A model generated the notes under the pieces. The model made no database searches, was not told where the DNA came from, and saw nothing but the letters and a program-made list of their open reading frames with translations. DNA of 64,000 bases from Maridesulfovibrio sp050916235 (GTDB lineage Bacteria; Desulfobacterota; Desulfovibrionia; Desulfovibrionales; Desulfovibrionaceae), in assembly GCF_050916235.1 (NCBI RefSeq), contig NZ_CP104854.1:496001-560000 (forward strand), in the 5' to 3' direction. Position 1 is the stretch's first letter. The number at the start of each line of letters is the position of its first letter. Shown one piece after another: positions 34,462-44,009 of the stretch. The position numbers and the translations under genes were made by a program.

Positions 34462-34878
34462 ATGTCTGAACAGATTTCAAGCAAAGCCCCCCTCACCATT
34501 CAGAGCGTGCGCGATCTCATTGCCGAACAGCACAAAGTGCTGCTCGACGAGAACGACCCCATTCTCATGGCAGTGACCATGCATCGCGCCGCTCTGGATG
34601 AATACGACAGGCTTCTGCAGGAAAACCGCCGACTGCTCAGTGAAGACATGAGCGAACACGTTTGTGCCTTCTCAGCTGAAGTTCGCAAGTCAACCAACAG
34701 CCTTTTGAGCAAGGCCGTTAAAGCAAGCATTGACAATTGTCTGGCGGAAATAAGCGAACATCAGAAACAGATGAGTAGCTTCCTCGGGTCAATCAGGAGC
34801 ATGGCTATTCTGGCCGGAATGACTCTGGGGCTGTCTATTGCCGTATCTCTCTCGGTCATTCTGTGGGGTGTAAGATGA
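34462..34878 (+). CDS. traM: TraM-like conjugal transfer protein
   Basis: A 138-residue protein. It is helical, with one C-terminal membrane span (about 111-135, MAILAGMTLGLSIAVSLSVIL) and no signal peptide. Size, single span and position after traL match RP4 TraM. Its stop codon overlaps the trbB start as ATGA. The exact function is unclear even in RP4, where TraM is accessory to transfer. Confidence 0.6.
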   Translation: MSEQISSKAPLTIQSVRDLIAEQHKVLLDENDPILMAVTMHRAALDEYDRLLQENRRLLSEDMSEHVCAFSAEVRKSTNSLLSKAVKASIDNCLAEISEHQKQMSSFLGSIRSMAILAGMTLGLSIAVSLSVILWGVR

Positions 34879-35846
34879 ATGATCAGATCATGGAAGAAAT
34901 GGAAAGACGTCTGGTCGAAAACCTGAAGCACAACATGGGACCGCAGATTGTCGAAGCTCTCGGAGACGAAGATGTGGTCGAAATCATGGTCAATCCTGAC
35001 GGCAAACTCTGGATCGAAAGACTTGGCGAAGATATGCGTGAAGTTGGAGAAATATCTCCCCACCAAACCGAAATGATCATTTCTCTGGTGGCAAGTGCCC
35101 TCGATACGACCGTGACCAAAAATTCGCCCATTGTAGAGGGAGAACTTCCCATCGACGGAAGCCGCTTTGAGGGCCTGCTTTATCCAATAGTTAAGGCTGC
35201 ATCCTTTTCCATTCGCAAGAAAGCCAGTCAGGTCTTTTCACTGGAGCAGTATGTGGAAAAGGAGATCATGACTCCAGAAGTAATGGAATCAATCAAAGAT
35301 GCTGTCTCTGCAAGAAAGAACATCGTTGTCATCGGCGGGACAGGTTCCGGAAAGACTACACTGGTCAACGCCATCATCAAGTCCATCTCGGAACTGTCTC
35401 CATCAGACAGATTGGTAATCATCGAAGATACTGCTGAACTGCAAAGCCAGTCCCGCAACACTGTTTTTCTACGGACCTCAAACTATACCTCCATCCAGTC
35501 ATTGGTCCGGGCGACAATGAGGCTTCGCCCGGACCGGATACTTGTTGGCGAAGCAAGGGGTGGCGAAGCACTGGAGCTCCTCAAAGCCTGGAACACAGGC
35601 CACCCCGGAGGAGTAGCGACTGTTCACGCCAACTCTGCAATGGAAGGCCTTCTTAGGATCGAACAGCTCATTTCAGAAGCTTCAACCTCTCCAATGTCCA
35701 AGCTGATAGGGTCTGCTGTTGATTTTCTCATCTTCATCCGCAGAGCCAGAAAAGGCAGGAAGGTAACCGAGGTTGCAAAAGTAAAAGGCTACGACCCCGT
35801 AAAACAAAAATACCTACTGGAGTACATCCTCAATGAAGAAGAATAG
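34875..35846 (+). CDS. trbB: TrbB, VirB11-type secretion ATPase
   Basis: A 323-residue hexameric secretion ATPase of the conjugation channel. Walker A is GGTGSGKTTLVN (about residues 153-164), Walker B RILVGEARGGEALELL, and the His-box TGHPGGVATVHANS is typical of VirB11/TrbB. I use the ATG at 34875, which overlaps the traM stop; an in-frame GTG at 34863 is upstream. It energises pilus and DNA-translocation steps with TrbE. Confidence 0.93.
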   Translation: MNDQIMEEMERRLVENLKHNMGPQIVEALGDEDVVEIMVNPDGKLWIERLGEDMREVGEISPHQTEMIISLVASALDTTVTKNSPIVEGELPIDGSRFEGLLYPIVKAASFSIRKKASQVFSLEQYVEKEIMTPEVMESIKDAVSARKNIVVIGGTGSGKTTLVNAIIKSISELSPSDRLVIIEDTAELQSQSRNTVFLRTSNYTSIQSLVRATMRLRPDRILVGEARGGEALELLKAWNTGHPGGVATVHANSAMEGLLRIEQLISEASTSPMSKLIGSAVDFLIFIRRARKGRKVTEVAKVKGYDPVKQKYLLEYILNEEE

Positions 35847-36144
35847 CAAACTTCTCCTAATCGCGGCTGCAGCCCTGCTCATTCCGGAGGCAGCCCTTGC
35901 GTCCAATACCATCGCGGAATTCAAGACCCCGATGGAAGCGGTAGTCGGAACCATGACCGGGCCAGTTGGTCAGCTGATTTCCATCGCGGCCATGGCCGGG
36001 TGTGGAATCACCTATGTTTTCAATCGGGACGATATCACCGGTGGTTTTAAAATTCTTCTCGGCGTCGTGTTCGGGATCTCTTTCATCGCCTTCGCCGGTT
36101 CAATCGTGCAAAAACTTTTCGCCTTTACTGGAGCCATGGTGTGA
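35833..36144 (+). CDS. trbC: TrbC, conjugative pilin (VirB2-type)
   Basis: A 103-residue prepilin. The signal peptide LLLIAAAALLIPEAALA is followed by two hydrophobic segments (about 45-62 and 75-95). In RP4 TrbC is trimmed and cyclised by the TraF protease, and a TraF-like gene lies at 59767. It overlaps trbB by 14 bases. Confidence 0.8.
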   Translation: MKKNSKLLLIAAAALLIPEAALASNTIAEFKTPMEAVVGTMTGPVGQLISIAAMAGCGITYVFNRDDITGGFKILLGVVFGISFIAFAGSIVQKLFAFTGAMV

Positions 36145-36416
36145 GAACAATCGCCATTCACAGATCGCTGCACAGGAAAACCCTGGTCATGGGTGGAGAC
36201 AGGGAGCTGGTCATGCTCTCGGCTGTCATCGCCCTGACTGTGGGAGTGGGAGGAAAAACCATGCCCTCAATTGCTGCAGCTATTGTTTACTGGATTGTTT
36301 CCCTGCTCATTTTCAGACGGATGGCCAAGGAAGATCCACAAATGCTTCAGGTCTGGCTGCGTCACCGCAAACAGCAGGACTTCTATCCTGCCAGATCTAC
36401 TCCCTGGAGCAGATAG
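36141..36416 (+). CDS. trbD: TrbD, VirB3-type inner membrane protein
   Basis: A 91-residue protein with one or two membrane spans (about 22-60) and a basic tail. Its size, the N-terminal IHRSLHRKTLVMGGDREL typical of VirB3/TrbD, and its place between trbC and trbE support the call. It overlaps trbC by 4 bases and precedes the TrbE ATPase by 2 bases. Confidence 0.85.
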   Translation: MRTIAIHRSLHRKTLVMGGDRELVMLSAVIALTVGVGGKTMPSIAAAIVYWIVSLLIFRRMAKEDPQMLQVWLRHRKQQDFYPARSTPWSR

Positions 36417-36418
36417 AT

Positions 36419-38836
36419 ATGCTCAATATTAAAGATTACCGCCACACTCCCAAAGGATTGCCGGACCTGCTCCCGTATGCAGCCATGATCGAGAATGGAA
36501 TCATCTTATGTAAGGACGGCTCACTCATGGCTGGCTGGAAATTCCGGTCGCAGGACACTGCATCCAGCACCGAGGAGGAGTTGAGCACCATCAGCAGCAG
36601 AGTCAACAATGCACTGCGAATGCTTGACTCAGGCTGGATGTGCCACGTCGAGGCGGTGCGCACTCAATCCACAGCTTACCCCCACGCCGGAAACAGCTTC
36701 TTTCCAGATCCCATCACCGCAATGATTGAAGAGGAACGCAGACAGATGTTTAAAGCTGCCGGGACATTCTACTCCACGGAAACATTCCTGGTGGTCAGCT
36801 ACAAGCCACAGTTCATTTCGCAGAAACTCGGTGATCTCGCATACGAAGGAGGCGGCACTAACAATCCTTTTGAAAAGAGCCTTGCAAAATTCAAGGCGAC
36901 AATCATTGAACTTGAAGATGCTCTTTCCCTTAGCATGCAGCTGAACCGACTACTTGAATTCTCCTTCGAGGATGAATTCGGAGTTAGCCTGACATGCTCT
37001 CCTCTGCTGTGCCTGATCCAGCTGTGCATCAGCGGAGACGACCGGCCTGTTATACTGCCTGAGACACCTATGTATCTTGATGCTGTAATCGGCGGACAGG
37101 ATCTGACCGGAGGAATTCGTCCTTCCATTGGAGAAAAACACATCAAAGTTATTGCGCTTGACGGCCTGCCGCAAAACAGCTGGCCGTCCATGCTCTCCTG
37201 TTTTGAGGGACTTTCTGTTGAATACAGGTTCTCTACCCGTTTCATTTTCATGGATCAGTTTGAAGCCCTCAAGGAGCTCGAGAAATACAGAAAAACATGG
37301 AGCCAGCAGATATACCGGTTTGTGGACAAGATGTTCAACAATCCCAATCCAAAGACCAACCGGGATGCCCTGAGCATGTCCGAAGATGCCGAGGAAGCTA
37401 TCGAGGAGATCCAGTCCGGATTTGTCGGAGCTGGATTCTATACTCCGAATATAGTGCTTATGAGCTCTGACCCGGACGAGCTGGAATATTCGGCAAGGGA
37501 GTTGCGCCGCTTAATCATGAGGCGCGGATTCGGCTGCAGGATTGAATCGGTAAATGCTCTTGAAGCATGGCTCGGAACCCATCCTGGGAACTCCATCGCC
37601 AACATTCGCCGTCCGATAATTAATACTATGAACCTGGCGGACCTTCTTCCGCTGGCAACGATCTGGGCAGGCCGGGAGCAGAACCCGTCCCCGATGTTTC
37701 CTCCCGCCTCTCCCGCGCTGATGCATTGCGCAACTGACGGATCAACACCTTACAGGCTCAATCTTCATGTCGGCGACATAGGACACACACTTATTTTCGG
37801 ACCTACCGGTGCCGGTAAGTCAACTCTTCTTGGAATCATCACCGCCCAGTTCAGGCGTTACGCCGGTGCAACGATCTTTGCCTTTGACAAAGGTATGTCC
37901 TTGTTTCCGCTGTGCAAGGCTGCAGGTGGCGCACATTACGAAATTGCCGGAGATTCTTCCAGCCTGTCTTTTGCCCCTCTTCAGCACGTGAATTCAGACT
38001 CGGAACAGAGCTGGGCGGAGGGCTGGATAGAAACACTGGCCACCATGCAGGGACTGACTGTCCTGCCGGTCCACAGGAATGCCATACATGTCGCCATGGG
38101 AATGATCAGAAACAACCCGGAACACATGCGCTCCCTGACAAACTTTTACCACAGCCTGCAAAACGAAGAACTGCGCAGCTCAATCAAACACTACACAGGA
38201 GAAGGAGCCATGGGGGCCCTTCTCGATGCAACCTCCGATGACCTTGGAATCTCGGACTTCATGGTCTTTGAAATCGAAGAATTGATGAACCTTGGGGACA
38301 AAAACATCATCCCGGTCCTGCTCTATCTTTTTCATAGAATAGAGAAAGCCCTGACCGGCCAGCCCGCCCTGCTCATTCTAGATGAAGCCTGGATCATGCT
38401 CGGTCACAAGGTGTTCAGGGAAAAGATTCGGGAATGGCTGAAGGTGTTGCGCAAGGCGAACTGTGCTGTTGTCCTTGCAACCCAGTCCCTTTCAGATGCA
38501 GTCCGTTCCGGGATTCTGGATGTACTTGAAGAGTCCTGCCCGACCAAGATCCTGCTGCCCAATGAGACCGCAATTCAGGAAAGCCAATACCAGCTTTACC
38601 AAGGACTCGGCCTCAATTCCCGGCAGATCTCAATCATAGCCTCGGCCACTCCAAAGCGCGATTACTACGTTGTTTCATCTGAAGGGCGCAGACTCATTGA
38701 CCTGGCACTTGGGCCAGTAGCCCTGTCATTTGTCGGTGCATCCGACAAGGGCAGCATCGCCAGAATAAAGGAACTCATAACAGAGCACGGCAGCAGTTGG
38801 CCGCACAAATGGCTTCAGGAAAGAAGGGAGAGGTAA
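36419..38836 (+). CDS. trbE: TrbE, VirB4-type ATPase
   Basis: An 805-residue ATPase. Walker A is GPTGAGKSTLLG (about residues 462-473) and Walker B ALLILDEAWIMLG (about 652-664), with CagE-type sequences upstream. It works with TrbB and TraG in pilus assembly and DNA transfer. The start at 36419 has GGAG upstream; a longer open frame back to 36002 overlaps trbC and trbD and is rejected. The HigBA pair follows, 6 bases later, on the opposite strand. Confidence 0.93.
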   Translation: MLNIKDYRHTPKGLPDLLPYAAMIENGIILCKDGSLMAGWKFRSQDTASSTEEELSTISSRVNNALRMLDSGWMCHVEAVRTQSTAYPHAGNSFFPDPITAMIEEERRQMFKAAGTFYSTETFLVVSYKPQFISQKLGDLAYEGGGTNNPFEKSLAKFKATIIELEDALSLSMQLNRLLEFSFEDEFGVSLTCSPLLCLIQLCISGDDRPVILPETPMYLDAVIGGQDLTGGIRPSIGEKHIKVIALDGLPQNSWPSMLSCFEGLSVEYRFSTRFIFMDQFEALKELEKYRKTWSQQIYRFVDKMFNNPNPKTNRDALSMSEDAEEAIEEIQSGFVGAGFYTPNIVLMSSDPDELEYSARELRRLIMRRGFGCRIESVNALEAWLGTHPGNSIANIRRPIINTMNLADLLPLATIWAGREQNPSPMFPPASPALMHCATDGSTPYRLNLHVGDIGHTLIFGPTGAGKSTLLGIITAQFRRYAGATIFAFDKGMSLFPLCKAAGGAHYEIAGDSSSLSFAPLQHVNSDSEQSWAEGWIETLATMQGLTVLPVHRNAIHVAMGMIRNNPEHMRSLTNFYHSLQNEELRSSIKHYTGEGAMGALLDATSDDLGISDFMVFEIEELMNLGDKNIIPVLLYLFHRIEKALTGQPALLILDEAWIMLGHKVFREKIREWLKVLRKANCAVVLATQSLSDAVRSGILDVLEESCPTKILLPNETAIQESQYQLYQGLGLNSRQISIIASATPKRDYYVVSSEGRRLIDLALGPVALSFVGASDKGSIARIKELITEHGSSWPHKWLQERRER

Positions 38837-38842
38837 GATGAT

Positions 38843-39217
38843 TCAAAGAAAAATCTTATACCCGACATTAAGCACGTCACCAAGTCGCTTGGCCATGGCC
38901 TTGCCGATAGGCCGCTTATTGTTTTCCATTTCGGAAATATGCCGCCTGGCTATACCGAGCCTGTCAGCAAGTTCCTGCTGGGTCAGCTCCTCTCTGAATC
39001 GCGCTCCGCGCAAAAGACGTCCGGGAGTACTTTCACCCAAGACCTCCTCTACACTGAAGAGCTGCTCTCCATCTTCATTTACTTCCCGGACGTCATGCCC
39101 GGCCAGACGCCAGAAAGCCACACTCGCTTCAAGAAACCTTGCGGCTTCTTCAGCAGGGACTCTGAGGCAAATATCAACTGATCCTTCGGTAGTCTGCTTT
39201 CTCGTGACTTCCAACAT
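38843..39217 (-). CDS. higA: HigA-type antitoxin, HTH_XRE
   Basis: A 124-residue protein with a C-terminal helix-turn-helix (about 76-115, LTQQELADRLGIARRHISEM) and an N-terminal toxin-binding extension. HigA-type proteins neutralise the HigB ribonuclease and repress their own promoter. Here the toxin gene comes first and overlaps the antitoxin start by 44 bases. The pair is antisense to the trb operon. Confidence 0.85.
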   Translation of the reverse strand: MLEVTRKQTTEGSVDICLRVPAEEAARFLEASVAFWRLAGHDVREVNEDGEQLFSVEEVLGESTPGRLLRGARFREELTQQELADRLGIARRHISEMENNKRPIGKAMAKRLGDVLNVGYKIFL

Positions 39218-39470
39218 AACGTACCTCTACAAGTTTGACTCCGTCGCTACTCTCTTTCCAAACGGCAACGTACCGGGGTTTTCCTTTGTTCAAATGGCAA
39301 TGGTGAAAACCGGGCTTGCCCTTGAGCTTACCGTAATTCTGCCAGCCATCCCGAACAGGACCATCCCGTTGAATTTCAACCAACAGAAGATGCAGACTCT
39401 CGGTAATTTTCTCCGGGAGCTTTTCCACCTGCTTTCTGGCTTTGCCTGTAATTTTTACCGTCCACACCAT
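39174..39470 (-). CDS. higB: HigB/RelE-type mRNA interferase toxin
   Basis: A 98-residue RelE-fold protein. MVWTVKITGKARKQVEKLP and the C-terminal YVAVWKESSDGVKLVEVRY (split) are typical of HigB/YafQ-type toxins that cut ribosome-bound messages. A Lys/Arg-rich surface is present. It is transcribed from a promoter at 39504-39477 that carries an inverted repeat. Confidence 0.82.
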   Translation of the reverse strand: MVWTVKITGKARKQVEKLPEKITESLHLLLVEIQRDGPVRDGWQNYGKLKGKPGFHHCHLNKGKPRYVAVWKESSDGVKLVEVRYVGSHEKADYRRIS

Positions 39471-39475
39471 GAACT

Positions 39476-39504
39476 CAATGTACCTTTTTTTGATACATTG
39501 TCAA
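39476..39504 (-). promoter_or_regulatory. Promoter and operator of the higBA module
   Basis: Minus-strand TTGACA (39504-39499) and TACATT (39482-39477), spacer 16, overlap a 9-bp inverted repeat with one mismatch (39476-39484 and 39492-39500) around a 7-base A run. The dyad is placed so that HigA could repress transcription. Confidence 0.6.
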
Positions 39505-39521
39505 CAACCGAGAGGTAACCA

Positions 39522-40325
39522 GTGAGAACCGCTTTAGTCGCATTACTACTTGTTTTAATTTCATTTAACCAAGCTTCCGCCATGACTGTCACCTGCACAA
39601 ACTGCAGTGACAAATTCCTTCAGGCTCTTGAGCGGGCGACCAACATCGAACAGCTTGAATCCATGTGGAAAACCTATGCGGAAGAGATGATGCAGACCCA
39701 GCAGCAGATCATGATGGTCCATCAGAACATCGAGCAATACACCAACATGATCAAGAATACGATCAGGCTACCCTTTGCCATCAAGAACACCGTAATACGA
39801 GACTTCAAGCGTCTTGCGTCACTGTCTCAGGGACTGGTTGATACCGTTGGCGAACTTTATGTCCTTGAAGGGGTATACGACGCCTACTATCCGGATTTCA
39901 ATTCCGCCAAGCAACTTGCAGGCCTGCCCACCAGTGATGTGAACCCCAAGCACTACGAATTCTACGCCAAGTGGTCTGAGAGAGTGGACGCAGCGACAAA
40001 AGCGACCTTCAAACTCTCCGGTCAGCAATTGAAGGAGATCATCGAATCCGATGAATTCGACTCACACATTGAGGATCTCCTGAGCAGCCCCGAAGGCCGC
40101 ATGCAGGCTCTTGAAGCAGCCAACCAGCTTTCATCCATCCAGATTTCGGAACTCAGAAAGATGCGCGCACTACTGGCAACCTACATCCAGAACCGGGCGC
40201 AGATCGACCAGAAAAGAGAGAAGGAAGAACAGCTCCAAAAAATCCATGAAGAAACCTTTTTCAAACACATCTACAAGGAGCAGCTTGAAAGAGAAAACCT
40301 GCCGGTTCCGGACAATAATTTCTAG
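39522..40325 (+). CDS. trbJ: TrbJ, VirB5-type conjugation protein
   Basis: A 267-residue exported protein. The signal peptide is ALVALLLVLISFNQASA and the rest is almost all helical, with CTNCSDKFLQ near the start. TrbJ contributes to the periplasmic part and pilus tip. The start is a GTG at 39522 with GAGAGG 6 bases upstream. It follows the TA module and continues the trb order. Confidence 0.8.
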   Translation: MRTALVALLLVLISFNQASAMTVTCTNCSDKFLQALERATNIEQLESMWKTYAEEMMQTQQQIMMVHQNIEQYTNMIKNTIRLPFAIKNTVIRDFKRLASLSQGLVDTVGELYVLEGVYDAYYPDFNSAKQLAGLPTSDVNPKHYEFYAKWSERVDAATKATFKLSGQQLKEIIESDEFDSHIEDLLSSPEGRMQALEAANQLSSIQISELRKMRALLATYIQNRAQIDQKREKEEQLQKIHEETFFKHIYKEQLERENLPVPDNNF

Positions 40326-40336
40326 AGAGCCAGAGA

Positions 40337-41593
40337 ATGGACAAGAGTTATATATCAATGCAGCGCAGCCTCTCCTCCGGCGGAAGATGGAATGAACAGC
40401 AGATCCTGACAGCTTTGCTGATAGCCATGATCGCTGTCCTCATCATTCCAGCATACGCGCTTGCAGAGGAAACAATTACTCCGACGCAGGATATTGATGT
40501 GCTGACCAGAATCCTCATGGAGTTCAAGAGCAAGGCAGCTGAATGGGAGCCAATAATCCGTGCGTATTCCATGAAGTTGTTTGCCGGGCTGCTGACCATT
40601 GATATCGCGTGGATGGGAATCCGTCTCGGACTGAAAAGAGCCGAGCTGCAGGATATTCTGGCTGAATTCGTTATCCTGGTGTTCTTTGCCAGCCTGATGC
40701 TTGCCGTCCTCGTGAATTACAAGGAATGGGCCAACAGCATCATCTCTGCCATGAGCGGAATAGCTGAACAGATCGGAGCTCCAGCAGCCGACCCTACTGC
40801 CGTGTTCGAAACAGGCTTCTACATCCTCAGCAAGATCTGGGGAGAAACGTCCTTGTGGAGCCCGGTCACAAGCACGGTTCTCGGCCTGTGTGCGATTGCA
40901 ATCATTATTACCTACGCGCTCATCGCGGCCCAACTCGTGGTAATAAAGTGCGAGGCATACATCGTCCTTAATGCCGGAGCCATTCTGCTCGGCTTCGGCG
41001 GGTCTTCCTATACCCGCAACTATTCTATCAATCTCCTGAGATACGCCCTGAGCGTCGCGGTCAAGCTTTTCGTCCTGCAGCTCCTTATCGGACTGAGCAT
41101 TTCATTCGTAAACGGATTCATTAAGTTGGAGGCCAAGAATGTTGAAGAAATTTTCCTTGTCCTTGGCGCATCAATCATAATTCTCGCCCTCACCATGTCC
41201 ATCCCGGACATCGTCTCTGGAATCATCAATGGAACGCATGTGTCTTCCGGCAATTCACTCTCCTCTGCCGTAACTGCTGTCAGTGCGGCCACCATGGCAG
41301 CCAAGGGAGCTGTCGGTTCAACCTTCAGCGGAGCAGTCGGGGCCAAACGCAGCGTCGATGCTGTCAGGGAAGCCTCATCCTTCGCTGAAAGTGCCGGAAA
41401 AAGCGGCATCGGCAAATGGAAACACATGGGTGGAACAGGGGTTCAGGCTGTCAGGGACAATCTTTCGCAAGGACGCAGCAGCGGATTTCGCAGCAGCGTA
41501 AAGGCCCAGCACGAAGCATTCAAGATGCAACAGCCAATAATAGATCTGCCACCAGCGACGGAAACACCTGATGGGTCGTCATCAGACAAATAA
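40337..41593 (+). CDS. trbL: TrbL, VirB6-type polytopic membrane protein
   Basis: A 418-residue protein with an N-terminal signal-like segment (LIAMIAVLIIPAYALA) and about five further membrane spans up to residue ~300. The hydrophilic, Ala-, Gly- and Ser-rich tail after that is typical of TrbL. It forms part of the inner-membrane channel. RP4 TrbK (entry exclusion), usually between J and L, is missing; only 11 bases separate the genes here. Confidence 0.85.
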   Translation: MDKSYISMQRSLSSGGRWNEQQILTALLIAMIAVLIIPAYALAEETITPTQDIDVLTRILMEFKSKAAEWEPIIRAYSMKLFAGLLTIDIAWMGIRLGLKRAELQDILAEFVILVFFASLMLAVLVNYKEWANSIISAMSGIAEQIGAPAADPTAVFETGFYILSKIWGETSLWSPVTSTVLGLCAIAIIITYALIAAQLVVIKCEAYIVLNAGAILLGFGGSSYTRNYSINLLRYALSVAVKLFVLQLLIGLSISFVNGFIKLEAKNVEEIFLVLGASIIILALTMSIPDIVSGIINGTHVSSGNSLSSAVTAVSAATMAAKGAVGSTFSGAVGAKRSVDAVREASSFAESAGKSGIGKWKHMGGTGVQAVRDNLSQGRSSGFRSSVKAQHEAFKMQQPIIDLPPATETPDGSSSDK

Positions 41594-41625
41594 CAGAAGC
41601 CTTAATCGACATCAAAGAGACACCT

Positions 41626-42288
41626 ATGCCCGAAAAACATCCTGACTCACCCTACATCTCCGCCAAAGAAGAATGGTTTGAACGGTACGGCAGTTACATA
41701 ACAAGCCGTAACCAATGGCGAGCTGCCGCACTCATAATGGCCCTGACCGTCTGCCTCTCACTGACCATCAACATCATTCAGGCCATGCAACACAAGGTCG
41801 TTCCATATGTTGTCGAAGTGGACAAGCTGGGCAAGTCCGTAGCCGTCAAAAGAGCCGATCAGGCGGAACCGGTCTCGGCCAGGATCATACAGGCGGAAAT
41901 AGCCAACCTCATCGTAAACTGGCGCACGGTCACCGCCGACATCGGACTCCAAAAAAAGATGGTCCAACGCATGTCTTCGTTTGTGATCGGAGCAGCCCAG
42001 GGCGCGGCACGCGGCTGGTATCAGGCAAACAATCCCTATGAGCGGGGACAGAAATTCCTCGTCGAAGTCGACATCAAGGGCATCCCCCTTCCTGTCAGCT
42101 CCGAGAGCTGGCGCATCGAATGGCTGGAGACTGTACGCAACCACTCGGGCGTAGCTGTTTCCAGTACCAAATACGAAGCGACCCTCAAGGTCCGCATCTC
42201 TCCCCCCACAACCGACAGCCAAATCATCAGGAACCCTGCTGGCGTCTACGTCACGGAACTGTCCTGGGCAAAACTTCTTGAGCAATAG
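41626..42288 (+). CDS. trbF: TrbF, VirB8-type protein
   Basis: A 220-residue protein with a single N-terminal span (about 28-48, AAALIMALTVCLSLTINII) and a periplasmic VirB8-like domain: VVPYVVEVDKLGKSVAV, then WRTVTAD, ending WRIEWLETV and TELSWAKLLEQ. It nucleates assembly of the core complex. It is 32 bases after trbL and 8 before trbG. Confidence 0.88.
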   Translation: MPEKHPDSPYISAKEEWFERYGSYITSRNQWRAAALIMALTVCLSLTINIIQAMQHKVVPYVVEVDKLGKSVAVKRADQAEPVSARIIQAEIANLIVNWRTVTADIGLQKKMVQRMSSFVIGAAQGAARGWYQANNPYERGQKFLVEVDIKGIPLPVSSESWRIEWLETVRNHSGVAVSSTKYEATLKVRISPPTTDSQIIRNPAGVYVTELSWAKLLEQ

Positions 42289-42296
42289 GAGCCGTA

Positions 42297-43274
42297 ATGA
42301 AACAGATTTTTCTTTCCATAGTCCTTGTGCTCAGCTCCTGCAGTGCAGCCTTTGCTGCGCCTGATCAGCAGGGACTGATGAACAAGGTCTTCGCACAGCA
42401 CCAGCCACCTGCCGAGGAATCGGAAGAGATCCCGGCGGATCTTGGCAAAAGCCATCTGGCAGTCCCGCTGCCCACTCCTGACTATATCAGTAAAAAAGAC
42501 GTCCCCTTAAGCAGTAAGGAGTGGGCGGCGTTACAACTTTCCAAGGAATGGATGAACCGCAAGATCAAGCCGGTCATGCAGAATAACGGCAAGGTTGTTT
42601 ACGTGTACGGAGCCACCCTGCCGACAATCATCTGTTCCCCGCTCATGGCCTCCGACCTGGAACTCCAGCCGGGTGAAAACATCAATGACGTCATTGTCGG
42701 AGATACCGCCCGCTGGATGGTGGTTGTGGCCCAATCCGGCACACCGGGCCGGGAGAACACACATCTTATAATCAAACCCCTCGATGCCGGGCTGGAAACC
42801 ACTGCCGTCATCACCACTGACCGGAGAACCTACCACCTGAAGCTGGTTTCCAGACGCAAGGGCTACACCCCTTACGTCGGATTCATTTACCCGGAAGATC
42901 AGGAGAAGATCCTTAAAGCCAGCCTGAAAAAGAAACAGCGCAAGGACGTATGGGACACCACCCAGATAGAAGGAAAGACCGTGGATCTCTCCACCCTCGA
43001 CTTCAGCTACACCATCACCGGCGAAGCAAACTGGAAACCTATGCGCGTCTACAACGACGGGATCAGAACTTTCATCCAACTGCCAAGGACTTCCACCCAG
43101 ACCGAGATTCCGGTGCTGCTGGTTGAAAAAGCCGGTCAGGAAGCCATCGTCAACTATCGGGTAAAAGGCAACGCCATGATCGTTGATGAAATCTTTGAAA
43201 AAGCAATCCTCGTGGCCGGGACCGGAATGGATCAGGCCAAGGTGGAGATCAAGCGTATTGAGGTGACCAAATGA
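42297..43274 (+). CDS. trbG: TrbG, VirB9-type outer-ring protein
   Basis: A 325-residue exported protein. The signal peptide is FLSIVLVLSSCSAAFA. The C-terminal half carries VirB9 motifs: WDTTQIEGKTVDL, then TWKPMRVYNDGIRTFIQLP-like sequence at about 255-270. With TrbI and a lipoprotein it forms the outer-membrane core complex. The lipoprotein TrbH that usually follows is absent, and the pilus operon begins with a 4-base overlap. Confidence 0.9.
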   Translation: MKQIFLSIVLVLSSCSAAFAAPDQQGLMNKVFAQHQPPAEESEEIPADLGKSHLAVPLPTPDYISKKDVPLSSKEWAALQLSKEWMNRKIKPVMQNNGKVVYVYGATLPTIICSPLMASDLELQPGENINDVIVGDTARWMVVVAQSGTPGRENTHLIIKPLDAGLETTAVITTDRRTYHLKLVSRRKGYTPYVGFIYPEDQEKILKASLKKKQRKDVWDTTQIEGKTVDLSTLDFSYTITGEANWKPMRVYNDGIRTFIQLPRTSTQTEIPVLLVEKAGQEAIVNYRVKGNAMIVDEIFEKAILVAGTGMDQAKVEIKRIEVTK

Positions 43275-44008
43275 GGATGCTCATTGTTCTGCTTATGCTG
43301 CTCATTCCGGCCACCGGCTGCACTTCTCTCAGGAAAGCCACCAATCAGGTGGAGGTGGAAGTGATGGAACAGGAACCGCCCATGTATGAGGAACATGAAA
43401 TTGATCCTCTGGTTGAAGAAGCGGTACTCAAGGTTGCCGGTCATTACCCTCCGGGCCGCACCGTCCTACACCTGACTGTTTCCGACAACGCCTTCGGCTG
43501 GAAGTTCGACGCAAACCTCCGCTCGCAGGGATTCCAGTTCAGCCCCAAGACAACCGATCCCAACGTGCTGGACATGGATATGGTTTTCGATGCCATCGGC
43601 AACAGCACCCTCTATTACCTGCACGTCAAGGCTTCTGACGGCTGGTCATTCGGACAGGTCTACAATCTCAGCTTTGAAGGATTTGAAAAGGCCGGTCTGC
43701 TGACCCAGACGCCAGCCTTCTTTGAATTCGTGGGCAATGACGCCGAGCAGGTCGAATCACCCCTTGATGAGAACTGGTCCATTCTTCCCGGAGGACTGCG
43801 CGACCAGCTTAAACGCTGGGCCGGACGTGCCGGTTATACAATGATCTGGAAGGCTAACCACGACTTCCAGATGCAGGCTCAGGCAACTTTCCGGGACACA
43901 TTTCCAAGGGCGGTCAAACGACTGTTCTCCCGTATGCACGCCAGCGGAAACTCGCTGCGCGTGACCATCTACCAGGCCAACAAAGTAATCGAAGTTTGTG
44001 AGGATTAA
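43271..44008 (+). CDS. PilL/TcpQ-like lipoprotein of type IVB pilus
   Basis: A 245-residue lipoprotein: the lipobox PATGC follows a short hydrophobic segment. The C-terminal ~70 residues (WSILPGGLRDQLKRWAGRAG then MIWKANHDFQ) match the TcpQ domain, which in PilL/TcpQ proteins helps the PilN secretin reach the outer membrane. It fills the slot where TrbH would stand in RP4. Start and stop overlap trbG and the pilN leader. Confidence 0.75.
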   Translation: MRMLIVLLMLLIPATGCTSLRKATNQVEVEVMEQEPPMYEEHEIDPLVEEAVLKVAGHYPPGRTVLHLTVSDNAFGWKFDANLRSQGFQFSPKTTDPNVLDMDMVFDAIGNSTLYYLHVKASDGWSFGQVYNLSFEGFEKAGLLTQTPAFFEFVGNDAEQVESPLDENWSILPGGLRDQLKRWAGRAGYTMIWKANHDFQMQAQATFRDTFPRAVKRLFSRMHASGNSLRVTIYQANKVIEVCED

Positions 44009-44009
44009 C

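Noticed and set aside
36002..36418. Upstream extension of TrbE in the same frame
   Set aside because: It overlaps trbC and trbD in another frame; the VirB4-like protein starts cleanly at 36419 with a GGAG site.
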